DNA of 64,000 bases, taken from NCBI GenBank assembly GCA_041398745.1, contig JAWKUB010000015.1:1-64000 (forward strand). The letters run 5' to 3'. The notes beneath the pieces were generated by a model. The model was not told the DNA's origin and did not search any database. It saw only the letters and a list, made by a program, of their open reading frames with translations. The translations under genes were made by a program, and so were the position numbers. The DNA is from JACKHO01 sp041398745 (GTDB taxonomy: Bacteria > Planctomycetota > Planctomycetia > Planctomycetales > Planctomycetaceae). Positions 43,442-53,330 of the stretch are shown here, piece by piece; the stretch's first letter is position 1; every line of letters begins with the position of its first letter.

Positions 43442-46400
43442 ATGAAACAACAACTCCCTCTGCTGGCATTTCTTTGGCTAACCCTTGCCAGCATGTCTTT
43501 TGCCCGCGCCGAAGATGCCCCGAACGCCAACGAGACGATTCCCGGAGTCAATAGTCCGTCCGCATTCTACCTGACGGATGACATTCAGTATTTCCCATCG
43601 GGACCAGAGTTTCAGCTGACGGGTGGAGTACCCGGTCGTGCGGTGACAGAGAATCCAGTATTGCCACCAGAAATTGTTGATCCAGCGACCTATGTCGCCG
43701 CGTTCGACATCTTTCGCGTTCCCCTCGTTCACTGGGAAAAGGTGTGCCGCAATCAAGAGATAGTTCGTGACAAGAAAGTGACCGTGCTTTCCGGCGAGAC
43801 AGGAAAGACGTTGAAGGGAGCGTTGCAGGAACACCCCGACACCCAAACGGTTGCCTCGCCGAAACTGGTTGTTCTCGAAGGGAGAGAAGGGACATTTCGG
43901 AGTGGTGGGGAAGTCACTCCATCTTCAAAGGATGGCGAGCCAACTACGGTGGGGCAACAAATTAAATTCAGGACAATTAGAGGAGACGACGGGAAGCTGA
44001 GAATTTCCGGACAAATCATTGACGCGCTGCCACTCACGCCCCCAGAGGAGGGAGAGTCGCCGGCGAAAGTCTCCGAGTTAAGCTTTCTCACGCACGCCGA
44101 GAGCGGTGACTGTGTCGTACTACACCTCAACTCAAGGCATAATTCAGAGTTTGCCACGGTCGCCTTGGTGAATGTCGAGGAAGTCACTCCTCGTCTGGAT
44201 GTCGCAGTCACCAACGATCCTCCTCCCCGCAGACGAAACTCACGTGGACTGGCCGATAGCCCTTTCACCGCAGTCCCTGAGAAGTCACCACAGCCTGCCG
44301 ACCCATTCGCTCCAGCACCTGCCGATGACGATCCATTCTCGCCTGCACCTACGGAAACTTTGCCGCCCAAGCGTCAACAGCCAACCAGTGGCGGGGCGAC
44401 GCTCATTCCGAACCATCGTCCCGGAGACGGCGGCAATCCACAACTGCTCGATCCCTTTGTAGCCCAACAGCCGCAGCCTGCGCCGCAAGCTGTTCCACCA
44501 GGGGCTTTCACAGACGACAGCGTGCTGTCCCCTCTCCCCAGTCCTGTACCCTCCGGCGGGAATGTTGCTCTCCCACAATACCGTTTGGTGCCGCAGCCAG
44601 GCCATTCCAACATCAACACCATTACCGGACGTGCGATTGAACTGACGGACGAAACGAAAGAACTGTCAGTGGCCCCTCGTCAGTCGATTATCGTCTCACA
44701 CAAGAATCGTATTACTGCAGTCGATGGGTTTAACGACACAATTCTGAAAGTAACCCCGGTTTCACCGAACCACCTGCGCCTGCAGGGGGAGCAGGAAGGG
44801 CTCACGCAGCTGACGATTTCGGATGAAAAGGGGCAATCAAAAACCATCACGATTTCTGTCCAACGCGACGTGAGTGACATCGAGCAACTCATCCAACGAT
44901 TCTGGCCTTCGGCCGATGTGACGGTCGTTCCCATCGACTCAGCAATTCTGCTGCGAGGCACCGCGGAGAATGAAGAAGACATTCAGGAAATTGCGGAAGT
45001 GGTTGAGGTGAAGGCGACGGCAGTCATCAACCAGTTGCGAGTGGGACCGTCGCGCGACTTGAACCGAGCGTTGAACCAGAATATCGACCTGCATTTACCC
45101 AACAGCACCTTGCGTGACGCAGTGCAAATTGTTTCATCAGAAGTGGGTGTCAACGTTGTTCTGGATTCCAAGTCATTCGAGAAGGCTAAACGCCGCATGG
45201 ACGAACCCGTCGAACTGGTCGTGTCCGGAATAAGCCTTCGCTCCGTTCTGAAACTCCTGGCAGATGCACATGACTTCACGTGGAACATTGAGGGTGACGT
45301 CATCATGATTCGGGCCGTGCCGGTCGGGCAAACGCTCGATCGGGAAATGTCGGCGCTCGACGAACTCCAGATTCCAACCGAGTCGACTCCAGACTTAGAC
45401 CTGCCGGAACCGACGTCCAGCTCCGTGATACCTCCCGGCTACCGCGTTGTCACACTGCCCTGTAACCAGGAAAACCTCGATGGAGTTGAACTTGGCAGGT
45501 ACGTTGATATCGACTGGAAGGAGATTGAATGGAACGATCCCTCCGAACCGATTGGCATCGGCCCTGTAACGAACGTGAGGGTGTTCGCCTTCGACGATAA
45601 GACAGATCAAAGCGGGGCTAATCCCTTACACATTTCCATACTGGTTACTCCAGAACAAGCGATGCAAATTCGCAGCGCATTAGCGGCAGACGCACAGCCC
45701 TGGCTGACGCTCTCTTCCAACGAGGAAATGGAGCAGCATTTGTTGACGGATTCGGAAGCTTCCAATGCGAAGAACGGTTCAGGCGAAGAGAGTCGGAGCA
45801 GTCTACGTGCCGACATCCGCGCCCTGCATGACGACGTGCGGGAACTCATCAAACTTCTGAAAGAACAAAAGTCTCCGCCACCAGCCCCCAAGGAGGAAAT
45901 GACAGAAGTTCTCCCCGCCGATGGCAGCCCGGTTGTGCTCTACTTCCGCGCCAGCTGGTGCGGCCCCTGTCAGGTCATGGAGAAAACAATTCGTGAATTT
46001 CCAGACTCCGACATTCCACTGGTCGTCATCGACATCGACGAACGACCGGAACTCGCGCAGCGATTCCACATCGACCGCATCCCGACGATGATTCGAGTAT
46101 TCGAAGGGATGGAGACCGCTCGCGAGTCAGGTGTGGTGACTCGCGAGCGATTGGAATCGCTGCTCAGTCGGCGCGAGAGAACGGCTGAGTTACCGTCTGC
46201 GGCAATCATCCGTATTACGACTGATGACGGAAGTCCCGAGATTGGTAGCGGCTTCTTCGTTCGTGACAACTTGAACCATATTCGCATTGTCACGGCAGCC
46301 CACCTGCTGCGGAATGCGAGCGAAGACGGTGAAATTCGGGTTTCCGTGCCGGGATGCCATACGCTGTTTTCCGCACGTACCTTGAAGCAAGATGTTGATA

Positions 46401-47065
46401 CCGACGTGGCGATTCTCGACTCAGTCGACGGTTTCGACTTGGAAAAACTCGTGAGACCAGTTCCGTGGAGGAACTCACCGATTGAGGTTGGCGAGAAAGT
46501 CTCGGTCCTAGGGTACTCGGTACAGGATTCCGGTAACCTGGCCTCGGCCCAGTTGCTCTCGGGACAGGTGAAGAGCATCGACAGGTATGAAGGCCCTGCC
46601 AACTTTGAAATTGCGGACATGGAAGCCATTCAGGGAATGTCAGGATCGATGGTGCTGGACTCCCAGGGAAGGCTATGTGGAGTCGTAGTGGCCGTTGACA
46701 GGGAAGACCACTGCACGGTTTGCCATGCGGCATCGGTCATCGACCGCACTGTTGATCCGCCTTCTTACGCCGTGACTGGTCTCACCGAGTTTGAAGTTCT
46801 CGAAAAAGACTCCCCGCTAATTGAAGGGAAGAGTTTTCGTGGCGGACTGCGCATCAGGCATGTTAAGCCGCATAGCCCTGCCGATAAGGCTGGGATCAGG
46901 GTGGGAGATATTCTGGTCGGTCTGGACGTTCACGAAATCGCGTCGCTTAAGTCTCTCAACTGGAGTGTTCGGCACAGCAAACGGGACGTTGAAGGGCGAC
47001 TGAAGTTCTATGTTGTTCGGGACGGAGAACTCGTATTCGGCCATTTGAATCTCCCACCCATTTGA
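43442..47065 (+). CDS. Chimeric exported protein: secretin/pilus-assembly-like, thioredoxin, trypsin-like protease and PDZ
   Basis: 1207 residues; ATG 43442 follows GGAAGG, with signal peptide ending ARA; an ATG at 43364 overlaps the previous stop but lacks a leader. Residues about 100-240 resemble a secretin beta-domain (TVASPKLVVLEGREGTFRSGG). About 395-535 match the pilus-formation/secretin N-terminal and BON-like unit (RQSIIVSHKNRITAVDGFND; VVPIDSAILLRGTAENEED). About 545-625 resemble an STN/secretin N domain. About 665-760 is CpaB/RcpC-like (HISILVTPEQAMQIRSALA). A coiled coil precedes thioredoxin with WCGPC near 839-843. A trypsin-like domain has TAAHLL, DTDVAILD and GMSGSMV. A C-terminal PDZ covers 1130-1205 (HSPADKAGIRVGDILVGL). 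It is probably a BlaI-regulated periplasmic quality-control or assembly protein. Confidence 0.82.
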   Translation: MKQQLPLLAFLWLTLASMSFARAEDAPNANETIPGVNSPSAFYLTDDIQYFPSGPEFQLTGGVPGRAVTENPVLPPEIVDPATYVAAFDIFRVPLVHWEKVCRNQEIVRDKKVTVLSGETGKTLKGALQEHPDTQTVASPKLVVLEGREGTFRSGGEVTPSSKDGEPTTVGQQIKFRTIRGDDGKLRISGQIIDALPLTPPEEGESPAKVSELSFLTHAESGDCVVLHLNSRHNSEFATVALVNVEEVTPRLDVAVTNDPPPRRRNSRGLADSPFTAVPEKSPQPADPFAPAPADDDPFSPAPTETLPPKRQQPTSGGATLIPNHRPGDGGNPQLLDPFVAQQPQPAPQAVPPGAFTDDSVLSPLPSPVPSGGNVALPQYRLVPQPGHSNINTITGRAIELTDETKELSVAPRQSIIVSHKNRITAVDGFNDTILKVTPVSPNHLRLQGEQEGLTQLTISDEKGQSKTITISVQRDVSDIEQLIQRFWPSADVTVVPIDSAILLRGTAENEEDIQEIAEVVEVKATAVINQLRVGPSRDLNRALNQNIDLHLPNSTLRDAVQIVSSEVGVNVVLDSKSFEKAKRRMDEPVELVVSGISLRSVLKLLADAHDFTWNIEGDVIMIRAVPVGQTLDREMSALDELQIPTESTPDLDLPEPTSSSVIPPGYRVVTLPCNQENLDGVELGRYVDIDWKEIEWNDPSEPIGIGPVTNVRVFAFDDKTDQSGANPLHISILVTPEQAMQIRSALAADAQPWLTLSSNEEMEQHLLTDSEASNAKNGSGEESRSSLRADIRALHDDVRELIKLLKEQKSPPPAPKEEMTEVLPADGSPVVLYFRASWCGPCQVMEKTIREFPDSDIPLVVIDIDERPELAQRFHIDRIPTMIRVFEGMETARESGVVTRERLESLLSRRERTAELPSAAIIRITTDDGSPEIGSGFFVRDNLNHIRIVTAAHLLRNASEDGEIRVSVPGCHTLFSARTLKQDVDTDVAILDSVDGFDLEKLVRPVPWRNSPIEVGEKVSVLGYSVQDSGNLASAQLLSGQVKSIDRYEGPANFEIADMEAIQGMSGSMVLDSQGRLCGVVVAVDREDHCTVCHAASVIDRTVDPPSYAVTGLTEFEVLEKDSPLIEGKSFRGGLRIRHVKPHSPADKAGIRVGDILVGLDVHEIASLKSLNWSVRHSKRDVEGRLKFYVVRDGELVFGHLNLPPI

Positions 47066-47088
47066 GCTGTCTCGGGATATCAGTCGAG

Positions 47089-48246
47089 TTAGAGATTTGA
47101 ATTGCCACTCCATGCTCGAATGACAATTGTGGCCGCTTCACGCAATTCCTCATCGGTCGTGAACCGCCCGAGGCCAAAGCGAATACTCGCCCGGGCTTGC
47201 TGGTCGGTGAGTCCCATGGCCCGCAGCACGTGACTCGGTTCGGGGTTCGCTGAAGTGCAGGCCGATCCCGAACTCACACACAACCGCGAGGCTTTAAGTC
47301 GGGCGAACAGGACGTCACCGTCAATGTTCGGAATGGTGACGTTCAGATTATTGGGTAGGACATCCTCTTCGGGGGTGTTTCGCACAATGCCGGGGATGTG
47401 TTGTCGCAGTTCGTTCCAGAGCCAGTCGCGTTGACGCGACAGCCGTGCGGTTTCTTCGGCCTGAAGTGAAACGGCGAGCTCCATCGCTTTGGCAAAACCA
47501 ACAATCAGTGGCAGGGGAAGTGTGCCACTTCGCATCCCCCATTCGTGACCGCCACCGTGAAACAGTGGTGTTAATCGGGGCGCGCGAGGCGACCGACGCA
47601 CGAACAGCAGTCCAATTCCGGGCGGCCCGTAGATTTTGTGGGACGAACAGCTGAGCATGTCGACGGGCAACTCTTTTAAGTTGACAGGCACTTTCCCGAT
47701 GGCTTGAGTTGCATCGGTGTGGAGCAGGACACCCTTGTCGTGGCACAACTCGGCGATGAACGCGACATCGTGCAAGCTGCCAACCTCATTGTTGGCCAGC
47801 ATGACGCTGACGAGTCGTGTTTCGTCGGTCAGATTCGTTTCAATTTGCTGCGGTTGTACGCGTGCCGCCGCATCAACTGGCAAAACGTGAACCGCCCTGC
47901 CCCGTCGTTTGAAGTCCTGCGCTGGATCGAGCACCGCCTTGTGCTCGGCAGCGTTAACAATCAAATCCGCGGTGACGGGGGCGTCGGTCATGACACCCTT
48001 GATTGCCAGATTGTTTGCTTCAGTCGCCCCGCTGGTGAACACAATTTCTCGGGGCGTGCAGCCCAGGCAATCTGCAATGGTCTGCCGAGCCTGTTCCACA
48101 GCTTCCTTCGCTCGTAATCCCGCCCGATGACTAATGCTCGACGCGTTGGCTGCCAGCTCAGTCCAGTACGGAGCCATGGCTTCAACAACCCGGGGATCAC
48201 TAGGTGTCGTGGCGTGATAATCAAGCTGGATAAGACGTTGCGTCAT
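47089..48246 (-). CDS. Cysteine desulfurase, NifS/IscS family
   Basis: 385 residues from ATG 48246; a start four codons earlier (48258) is possible. PLP-enzyme features are complete: LDYHATTP opening, FTSGATEANNLAIKG, the base-stacking His in AAEHKAVLD (102), the Schiff-base Lys in SSHKIYGPPG (204), and the catalytic Cys in SSGSACTS (330). It transfers sulfur from cysteine to Fe-S cluster or thio-cofactor assembly in the cytoplasm. No iscU or other Fe-S genes flank it. It converges with the chimeric protease gene and is divergent from purF. Confidence 0.93.
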   Translation of the reverse strand: MTQRLIQLDYHATTPSDPRVVEAMAPYWTELAANASSISHRAGLRAKEAVEQARQTIADCLGCTPREIVFTSGATEANNLAIKGVMTDAPVTADLIVNAAEHKAVLDPAQDFKRRGRAVHVLPVDAAARVQPQQIETNLTDETRLVSVMLANNEVGSLHDVAFIAELCHDKGVLLHTDATQAIGKVPVNLKELPVDMLSCSSHKIYGPPGIGLLFVRRSPRAPRLTPLFHGGGHEWGMRSGTLPLPLIVGFAKAMELAVSLQAEETARLSRQRDWLWNELRQHIPGIVRNTPEEDVLPNNLNVTIPNIDGDVLFARLKASRLCVSSGSACTSANPEPSHVLRAMGLTDQQARASIRFGLGRFTTDEELREAATIVIRAWSGNSNL

Positions 48247-48399
48247 GAGGGGACACACATTTCAAACAAATCTGACGGAACCGTTTCAACACGGTGACAT
48301 TTTGTTAACAGCCGGTTATGATTCGCGCACCGGAGGGAGTCCACGCGTTTGTCACCGTCTGACAGATGGCTGGCCCCCAACCTCGGCGATAAATGAACA

Positions 48400-50046
48400 A
48401 TGGCAGATCTCTTCCACGAGTGCGGTATTGCCGCAATCTACCATTTTGGTCCTGGTCAGTCGTCCCTGCTCACTGAGCCAAAAGAACTGGCGCCACGTGA
48501 GCGTGTGTCGCGCATGCTCCCGTATATGCTGCTCGATATTCAGAACCGGGGACAACTTGCGGCGGGAATTACGTCGTACCATCCCGGGCAAACGGAACTC
48601 CTTCGGACCATGAAGGATGTCGGCACCGTCACTGAAGTTTTCCGTATGAATCACAAGGAAGACTTCCAGAACCTCATGGCGGACCACACCAGCCTCGCCG
48701 CCATTGGTCACGTGCGATACGCCACCTGCGGTCAGGATGACCGCCACTACGCACAGCCGTTTGAGCGAGCCCACCTGGAAAAAAAGAAGTGGTTCTCGTT
48801 CGGATTCAACGGACAGCTTGCCAATTACGTCGAACTGAGAAACCAAATTCGCCAAACGGGCGATTTTCATTTGGCACGCGAGACCGATACCGAAACGCTC
48901 ATGCATTTGCTGAGCCAGGAAATTCGCGAACAGGAAGACTCGAAAGTCGATTTCGTTAAGCTGCTGGGGCGTCTCGCTCCGCAACTCGATGGGGCCTACA
49001 ACATTGTGTTTCTGAATTCGCTGGGCGACATGTTCGTCTCCCGCGATCCACTGGGATTCCGCCCGCTCTGTTATGCCGAGCGTGAAGGATTCTTCGCTGC
49101 CGCCAGCGAAAGTGTCGCCCTGTCCACGCTGGGCTTCGGTCGCGATGAAATCAAAGACCTCGAGCCAGGGCATGCGGTCATCATTCAGGATGGCGAAATG
49201 CGGGTCGAGCGTTACGCCGAAACACCACGCAAGGCCCACTGTTTCTTCGAATGGATTTACTTCGCCAACGTCTGTAGTCGACTCGATGACCGTAGCGTCT
49301 ACCTCGCACGCAAGACTCTTGGGGAGGAACTCGCTGCCCAGGAAAAAGCTCGTCCGGTTGTCGATTCAATGGACGACGTCATTGTTGTCCCCGTCCCCGA
49401 CACAGCGAAAGCCGCTGCGGAAGGAATGGCGTTCGACATGCAGGTACCATGCCTCGAAGGGCTCATGCGCCATCGTGCCTTAGGACGCACCTTCATCGAG
49501 GGAGAAGGTCGAGAAGAAAAGGCCCGGCGGAAGTACATTCCGCTGCCAGAGGTGCTCACAGGCAAGAAGATTTTCCTCGTCGACGACACCATTGTCCGTT
49601 CCACCACCATGCGGGTATTGATTGAGCAACTCAAGGAAAAGGGCGGCGCCAGCGAGGTTCACGTCCGTATTGCCTGTCCGCCCGTAGTCGCCCCCTGCTT
49701 CTACGGCATTGATATGTCGACCATGGACGAACTTTTCGCTCCCGAACATTTGGCCGTGGGTAGCGAAATGACGCCGGAAATCGAAGAGGTTATGGCCAAC
49801 GCGCTTGGCGCCGACAGCCTCCGCTACTTGCCGCGTCCTTCCATTGCCAACTCGGTGAAACGTCCTGCCGAAGACCTCTGTCAGGCCTGCCTGACGGGGC
49901 AATATCCAACACCCGCCGGTCAACAATTCTATGGGGCCTGCCTTGAGGACTTCGTCTCCGGCGTCAATAAGGGATGCACGGGGACCCGCCAGCGCAAAAT
50001 CGAAATCGATGGCGAGGAAACGCCGATTCTGCCAGCCCGGTTGTAG
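48400..50046 (+). CDS. purF: Amidophosphoribosyltransferase
   Basis: 548 residues. The class II glutamine amidotransferase nucleophile is Cys8 in FHECGIAAI; a short N-terminal propeptide would have to be removed. NTN-hydrolase features IQNRGQLAAGI and GHVRYATCGQ are present, and the PRPP-binding loop is VDDTIVRSTTMRVL. The length is typical, with a Cys-rich C-terminal stretch (EDLCQACLTG; FYGACLEDF) of the Fe-S/Zn-containing subgroup. It catalyses the first committed step of purine synthesis from PRPP and glutamine. It stands alone, divergent from the cysteine desulfurase, without an obvious Shine-Dalgarno. Confidence 0.94.
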   Translation: MADLFHECGIAAIYHFGPGQSSLLTEPKELAPRERVSRMLPYMLLDIQNRGQLAAGITSYHPGQTELLRTMKDVGTVTEVFRMNHKEDFQNLMADHTSLAAIGHVRYATCGQDDRHYAQPFERAHLEKKKWFSFGFNGQLANYVELRNQIRQTGDFHLARETDTETLMHLLSQEIREQEDSKVDFVKLLGRLAPQLDGAYNIVFLNSLGDMFVSRDPLGFRPLCYAEREGFFAAASESVALSTLGFGRDEIKDLEPGHAVIIQDGEMRVERYAETPRKAHCFFEWIYFANVCSRLDDRSVYLARKTLGEELAAQEKARPVVDSMDDVIVVPVPDTAKAAAEGMAFDMQVPCLEGLMRHRALGRTFIEGEGREEKARRKYIPLPEVLTGKKIFLVDDTIVRSTTMRVLIEQLKEKGGASEVHVRIACPPVVAPCFYGIDMSTMDELFAPEHLAVGSEMTPEIEEVMANALGADSLRYLPRPSIANSVKRPAEDLCQACLTGQYPTPAGQQFYGACLEDFVSGVNKGCTGTRQRKIEIDGEETPILPARL

Positions 50047-50225
50047 CCAGCGCACGACAATCAATTCTGAAAAAATCTGCATGCGGCTGCAAATGTGGAA
50101 AAGCGTCGAATGCGTCAGTAAACTAGCGATTTGCCTGCTGGCGGCCGCCGTCTGGTCGCATATACCCCTGATAGCGGTTTGCTGGCAAACTGTTAGATGT
50201 TGCCCACTTCCAAGACTGTCTGCTC

Positions 50226-52043
50226 ATGTCCGTACTGAACATTGCCGCGTATCACTTTGCTCCGCTTGAGAACCTTGAGGACCGTCGTCGTGAGCTCGCG
50301 GAGTTAACCAAATCGCTTCAGCTCAAGGGGACCATCCTGTTGACGCCCGAAGGCATCAACATGTTTATTGCCGGTGACGCAGGTGGTATTCAACTTCTGC
50401 TGGACAAAGTCCGCAGCTATCCCGGGCTGGAAAACCTCGAAATCAAAGAGAGTTACAGCGAGACGCAGCCTTTCCGACGAATGCTCGTCAAAATCAAGGA
50501 GGAAATCATTGCCTTCGGAATCGATGGCATTGCTCCTCGTTCGTACACATCGAAGAAACTTCCCGCCCGTGAACTTCGGCAATGGCTGGATGAAGGGAAA
50601 GATGTCGTGCTGTACGACGTCCGCAATGATTACGAAATCGAAGTGGGCACATTCGACGGTGCCGTTCCAGCGGGACTCAATCACTTCCGTGATTTCCCAG
50701 AAGCTGTGGCTGCTCTTCCCGAAGAAATGAAGGAACGCCCGATTGTCATGTTCTGTACCGGCGGCATTCGATGTGAGAAGGCCGGGCCGTTCATGGAAAA
50801 TGCCGGTTTCCGTGACATTTATCAGCTCGAAGGCGGCATCCTGAAGTATTTCGAAGAGTGTGGTGGCGATCACTATCACGGCGACTGCTTCGTGTTCGAT
50901 CAGCGTGTGGCGCTCTCGCCGGCGCTGGAGGAAACGGACGCCGTACTCTGTTATGCCTGTCTGGCTACAGTTTCGCCCGAAAAACAGCGGAGCCCGAAGT
51001 ACAATCCTCCGCATAGTTGTCCGAATTGTTACGAGTCGAGCGAAGTGCGACACCAAAAGCGCTGCGATCAACTGACGGCCAAAATCCAGGCGGCGTGCGA
51101 GCCGTTACCCGGCTCAGTGCCATATGACAACATTCGGCCCATTTCCATTCCCCTTCGTCTCGATCAGTACAAGCTCATCGACGCACTTCGGGAGTTGTAT
51201 AGCCACGTGCCGCTCGAACAATGGGAGGAACTGTTTGCCGAAGGAAAAATCGTGCATGGAAGTGACCCCGCCAGCCCCGACCAAATTGTCCGCTCCGGAG
51301 AGCGATACGGTCGTCTATTCGCCGGACTGGTCGAGCCGGAAGTGAACACCGACATCAAAGTCCTCTATGAAGATGATTTCCTCATTGCCGTGAGCAAACC
51401 AGCTCCGTTGCCAATGCATCCTTGCGGGCGATTTAATCGAAATTCTCTGGAGTACATTCTGCAGTCCGTGTTTGCGCCGCGCAAGCCGCGGCCGGCTCAT
51501 CGCCTCGATGCCAATACCACTGGCGTTGTTGTGTTCAGTAAGTCGCGTCAGGTGGCTGCGAAACTGCAGCCCAAGTTCGAGCGAGGTGAAGTCTCGAAGA
51601 CTTACCTGGCTCGAGTACTTGGGCACCGAACCAGTGACGGCAAAGCATTATCCGAAGGGGACATATTCGTATGCGAGGCTCCCATCAGTAAGGAGTCACA
51701 GGCATTTGGTGGCCGCGTGATTGATTCCAACGGGCTTCCTGCGCGGACTCAGTTTACCGTGAAGGAACTCTTGAGCGATGGCACGGCTCTGCTGGAAGTG
51801 AACCCTGAAACGGGCCGAACGAACCAAATCCGGGTTCATGCGTGGCATTTGGGAATACCTATTTGCAACGACCCCTTGTACTTGGCCGACGGCAAGCTGG
51901 GTGATGCTCAGACCGCTGACGCAAATGCTCCGTCCTTGCAGTTGCATGCCTGGAAACTGGCATTCAACCACCCGGTCACTGGCGAACCGCTTGAGCTTAT
52001 CGCAAATGCTCCTGAGTGGGCCGAGGTAGAGAAGACTGCGTGA
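50226..52043 (+). CDS. Fusion of tRNA uridine hydroxylase TrhO and RluA-type pseudouridine synthase
   Basis: 605 residues. Residues 1-290 match TrhO/UPF0176: an N-terminal acylphosphatase-like part (LKGTILLTPEGINMFIAG), then a rhodanese domain with catalytic Cys177 in MFCTGGIRCEK, and a Cys-rich end (YACLATVSPE; CPNCYES). TrhO makes 5-hydroxyuridine at tRNA position 34. Residues 300-605 are an RluA-family pseudouridine synthase, with a short S4-like start, then HRLDANTTGVVVF holding the catalytic Asp near 427, KTYLARVLG, and ETGRTNQIRVHAWHLGIP. The two activities are in one frame with no internal stop. Its RNA target for pseudouridylation is unknown. Confidence 0.88.
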   Translation: MSVLNIAAYHFAPLENLEDRRRELAELTKSLQLKGTILLTPEGINMFIAGDAGGIQLLLDKVRSYPGLENLEIKESYSETQPFRRMLVKIKEEIIAFGIDGIAPRSYTSKKLPARELRQWLDEGKDVVLYDVRNDYEIEVGTFDGAVPAGLNHFRDFPEAVAALPEEMKERPIVMFCTGGIRCEKAGPFMENAGFRDIYQLEGGILKYFEECGGDHYHGDCFVFDQRVALSPALEETDAVLCYACLATVSPEKQRSPKYNPPHSCPNCYESSEVRHQKRCDQLTAKIQAACEPLPGSVPYDNIRPISIPLRLDQYKLIDALRELYSHVPLEQWEELFAEGKIVHGSDPASPDQIVRSGERYGRLFAGLVEPEVNTDIKVLYEDDFLIAVSKPAPLPMHPCGRFNRNSLEYILQSVFAPRKPRPAHRLDANTTGVVVFSKSRQVAAKLQPKFERGEVSKTYLARVLGHRTSDGKALSEGDIFVCEAPISKESQAFGGRVIDSNGLPARTQFTVKELLSDGTALLEVNPETGRTNQIRVHAWHLGIPICNDPLYLADGKLGDAQTADANAPSLQLHAWKLAFNHPVTGEPLELIANAPEWAEVEKTA

Positions 52044-52097
52044 ACTGGCTGAAGCCAGTCAACGATTGTTTGGGCGAGAGACACTCCCGACGTTGCG

Positions 52098-52121
52098 TGA
52101 CAACTCCCGTAAAAGTTGTCA
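52098..52121. terminator. Symmetric hairpin between convergent genes
   Basis: TGACAACT-cccgtaaa-AGTTGTCA is a perfect eight-base dyad at the end of the minus-strand glycosyltransferase gene (it overlaps its stop). A second small hairpin ACTGGCT/AGCCAGT lies at 52044-52059 after the TrhO fusion. There is no strong T-tract, so any terminator role is weak. Confidence 0.35.
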
Positions 52122-53249
52122 GCTGTGCTGTGCCTGCCACTCGTCGCCGATGAATCGCTTCGCTCGACGCACCCCCACCGCCCTGGCGTTTTCCCAAATG
52201 GTGCTGATGTCGCCAATGTGTTGGACGAGGCTCGGCGTGGGAAAGAATACTGGGATATTGTTTGCCGAGGCCCATTCGCCCAACAGTCCACTAATACCGC
52301 CGAGTGCCGCATTCTCTGCCAGAAATGCATCCTGAATGTGGCCGTCCGCAACAAACCTTTCGGCTGTCATTCGAGGAAAGATGAACGTCACTGCACCGAA
52401 GCGCCACTTTCCAGAGTACTCATTCCAGCCTGAATTCGGTGCCGTGTCGTCGGCACAACACCAGGCGGAAACCAGGCAATCTCCGTCGGTGGGCCACAGA
52501 CTCCGCTCAAGATATTCGCGAACGGAAAGTTCAATCGGCCAGATACAGTCGTCCTGAACGAGCATAAAAGCCTCTGCCTCAGGATGATTCGCCAGCAGGT
52601 CTTTGATCGTGTGGTAGTAGTTACCGCGAGCCCCAAATTGTGGAGTTCTCCTCGTCTGCGGGAGCTGCTGCAATGCGGCCGGGATATCGGCCTCACCGTC
52701 GACAAAGAGTTCTGGCAAAGGCCAGCCAGCGGCAACAAGACTGTTGAGGCATTGCTCGAGCGTGTCTTGTCGACGTGGAGAGGTTGTTACGCCGACCGCC
52801 CAGCGTCGCACGCCGCGAAATGATGGAGACGGCGGCGGCAACAGTTTGACAATGTCATCGCATGTTCCTCGAGGTGTTCTCCCAGAATCCGATACGGATA
52901 CCGGAACATCTGTCTCGTGAGGCAGGACGGCGGGGAAGAAGCTCTCAAACCACTTGAGCTTGGCGTGACAGCGCAGTTCGACCTCGACATCAGGCTCAGT
53001 TCCTGACGTCAAAAGAAAGTTCTGGACGGCTCCCCACCCCAGCGAAGCAACGATTGGATTCAAATCGACAAGTGTCGGTTCAAAGCTCTTGCAACACGCG
53101 ACGCAAGCGTCGTGGCATACGACTGGCGATACGACCCCAGTGCCCACAAGCGAATACTCCAGAATCCGGCAAGTCGCGAACTCGCCAGATTCCTGGAGCT
53201 TCCGATGGCTACAATTCTCAGGTAAGCGTGCCAAGTCAACCACTCGCAC
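52119..53249 (-). CDS. Glycosyltransferase-like protein
   Basis: 376 residues; start GTG 53249 or GTG 53243. An N-terminal Cys-rich segment (VCHDACVACCKSF, near residues 44-56) precedes a glycosyltransferase-like domain: GVTTSPRRQDTLEQCLNSL, LFVDGEADI, YYHTIKDLLANHP and FMLVQDDCIWP, where the paired Asp residues resemble a GT-A DxD-type metal site. The C-terminal part (HIQDAFLAENAALGG) continues the family. It probably transfers a sugar to an envelope or secreted target. The small Cys-containing gene 81 bases upstream is on the same strand. Confidence 0.7.
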   Translation of the reverse strand: MRVVDLARLPENCSHRKLQESGEFATCRILEYSLVGTGVVSPVVCHDACVACCKSFEPTLVDLNPIVASLGWGAVQNFLLTSGTEPDVEVELRCHAKLKWFESFFPAVLPHETDVPVSVSDSGRTPRGTCDDIVKLLPPPSPSFRGVRRWAVGVTTSPRRQDTLEQCLNSLVAAGWPLPELFVDGEADIPAALQQLPQTRRTPQFGARGNYYHTIKDLLANHPEAEAFMLVQDDCIWPIELSVREYLERSLWPTDGDCLVSAWCCADDTAPNSGWNEYSGKWRFGAVTFIFPRMTAERFVADGHIQDAFLAENAALGGISGLLGEWASANNIPVFFPTPSLVQHIGDISTIWENARAVGVRRAKRFIGDEWQAQHS

Positions 53250-53330
53250 GGTGTCGAATCGAATGCTCGACTTTCAATTTGACTCAAGTCATGTGCCCAA
53301 GGGCCATTAAACGAAGTCTGAATTCAGAAC

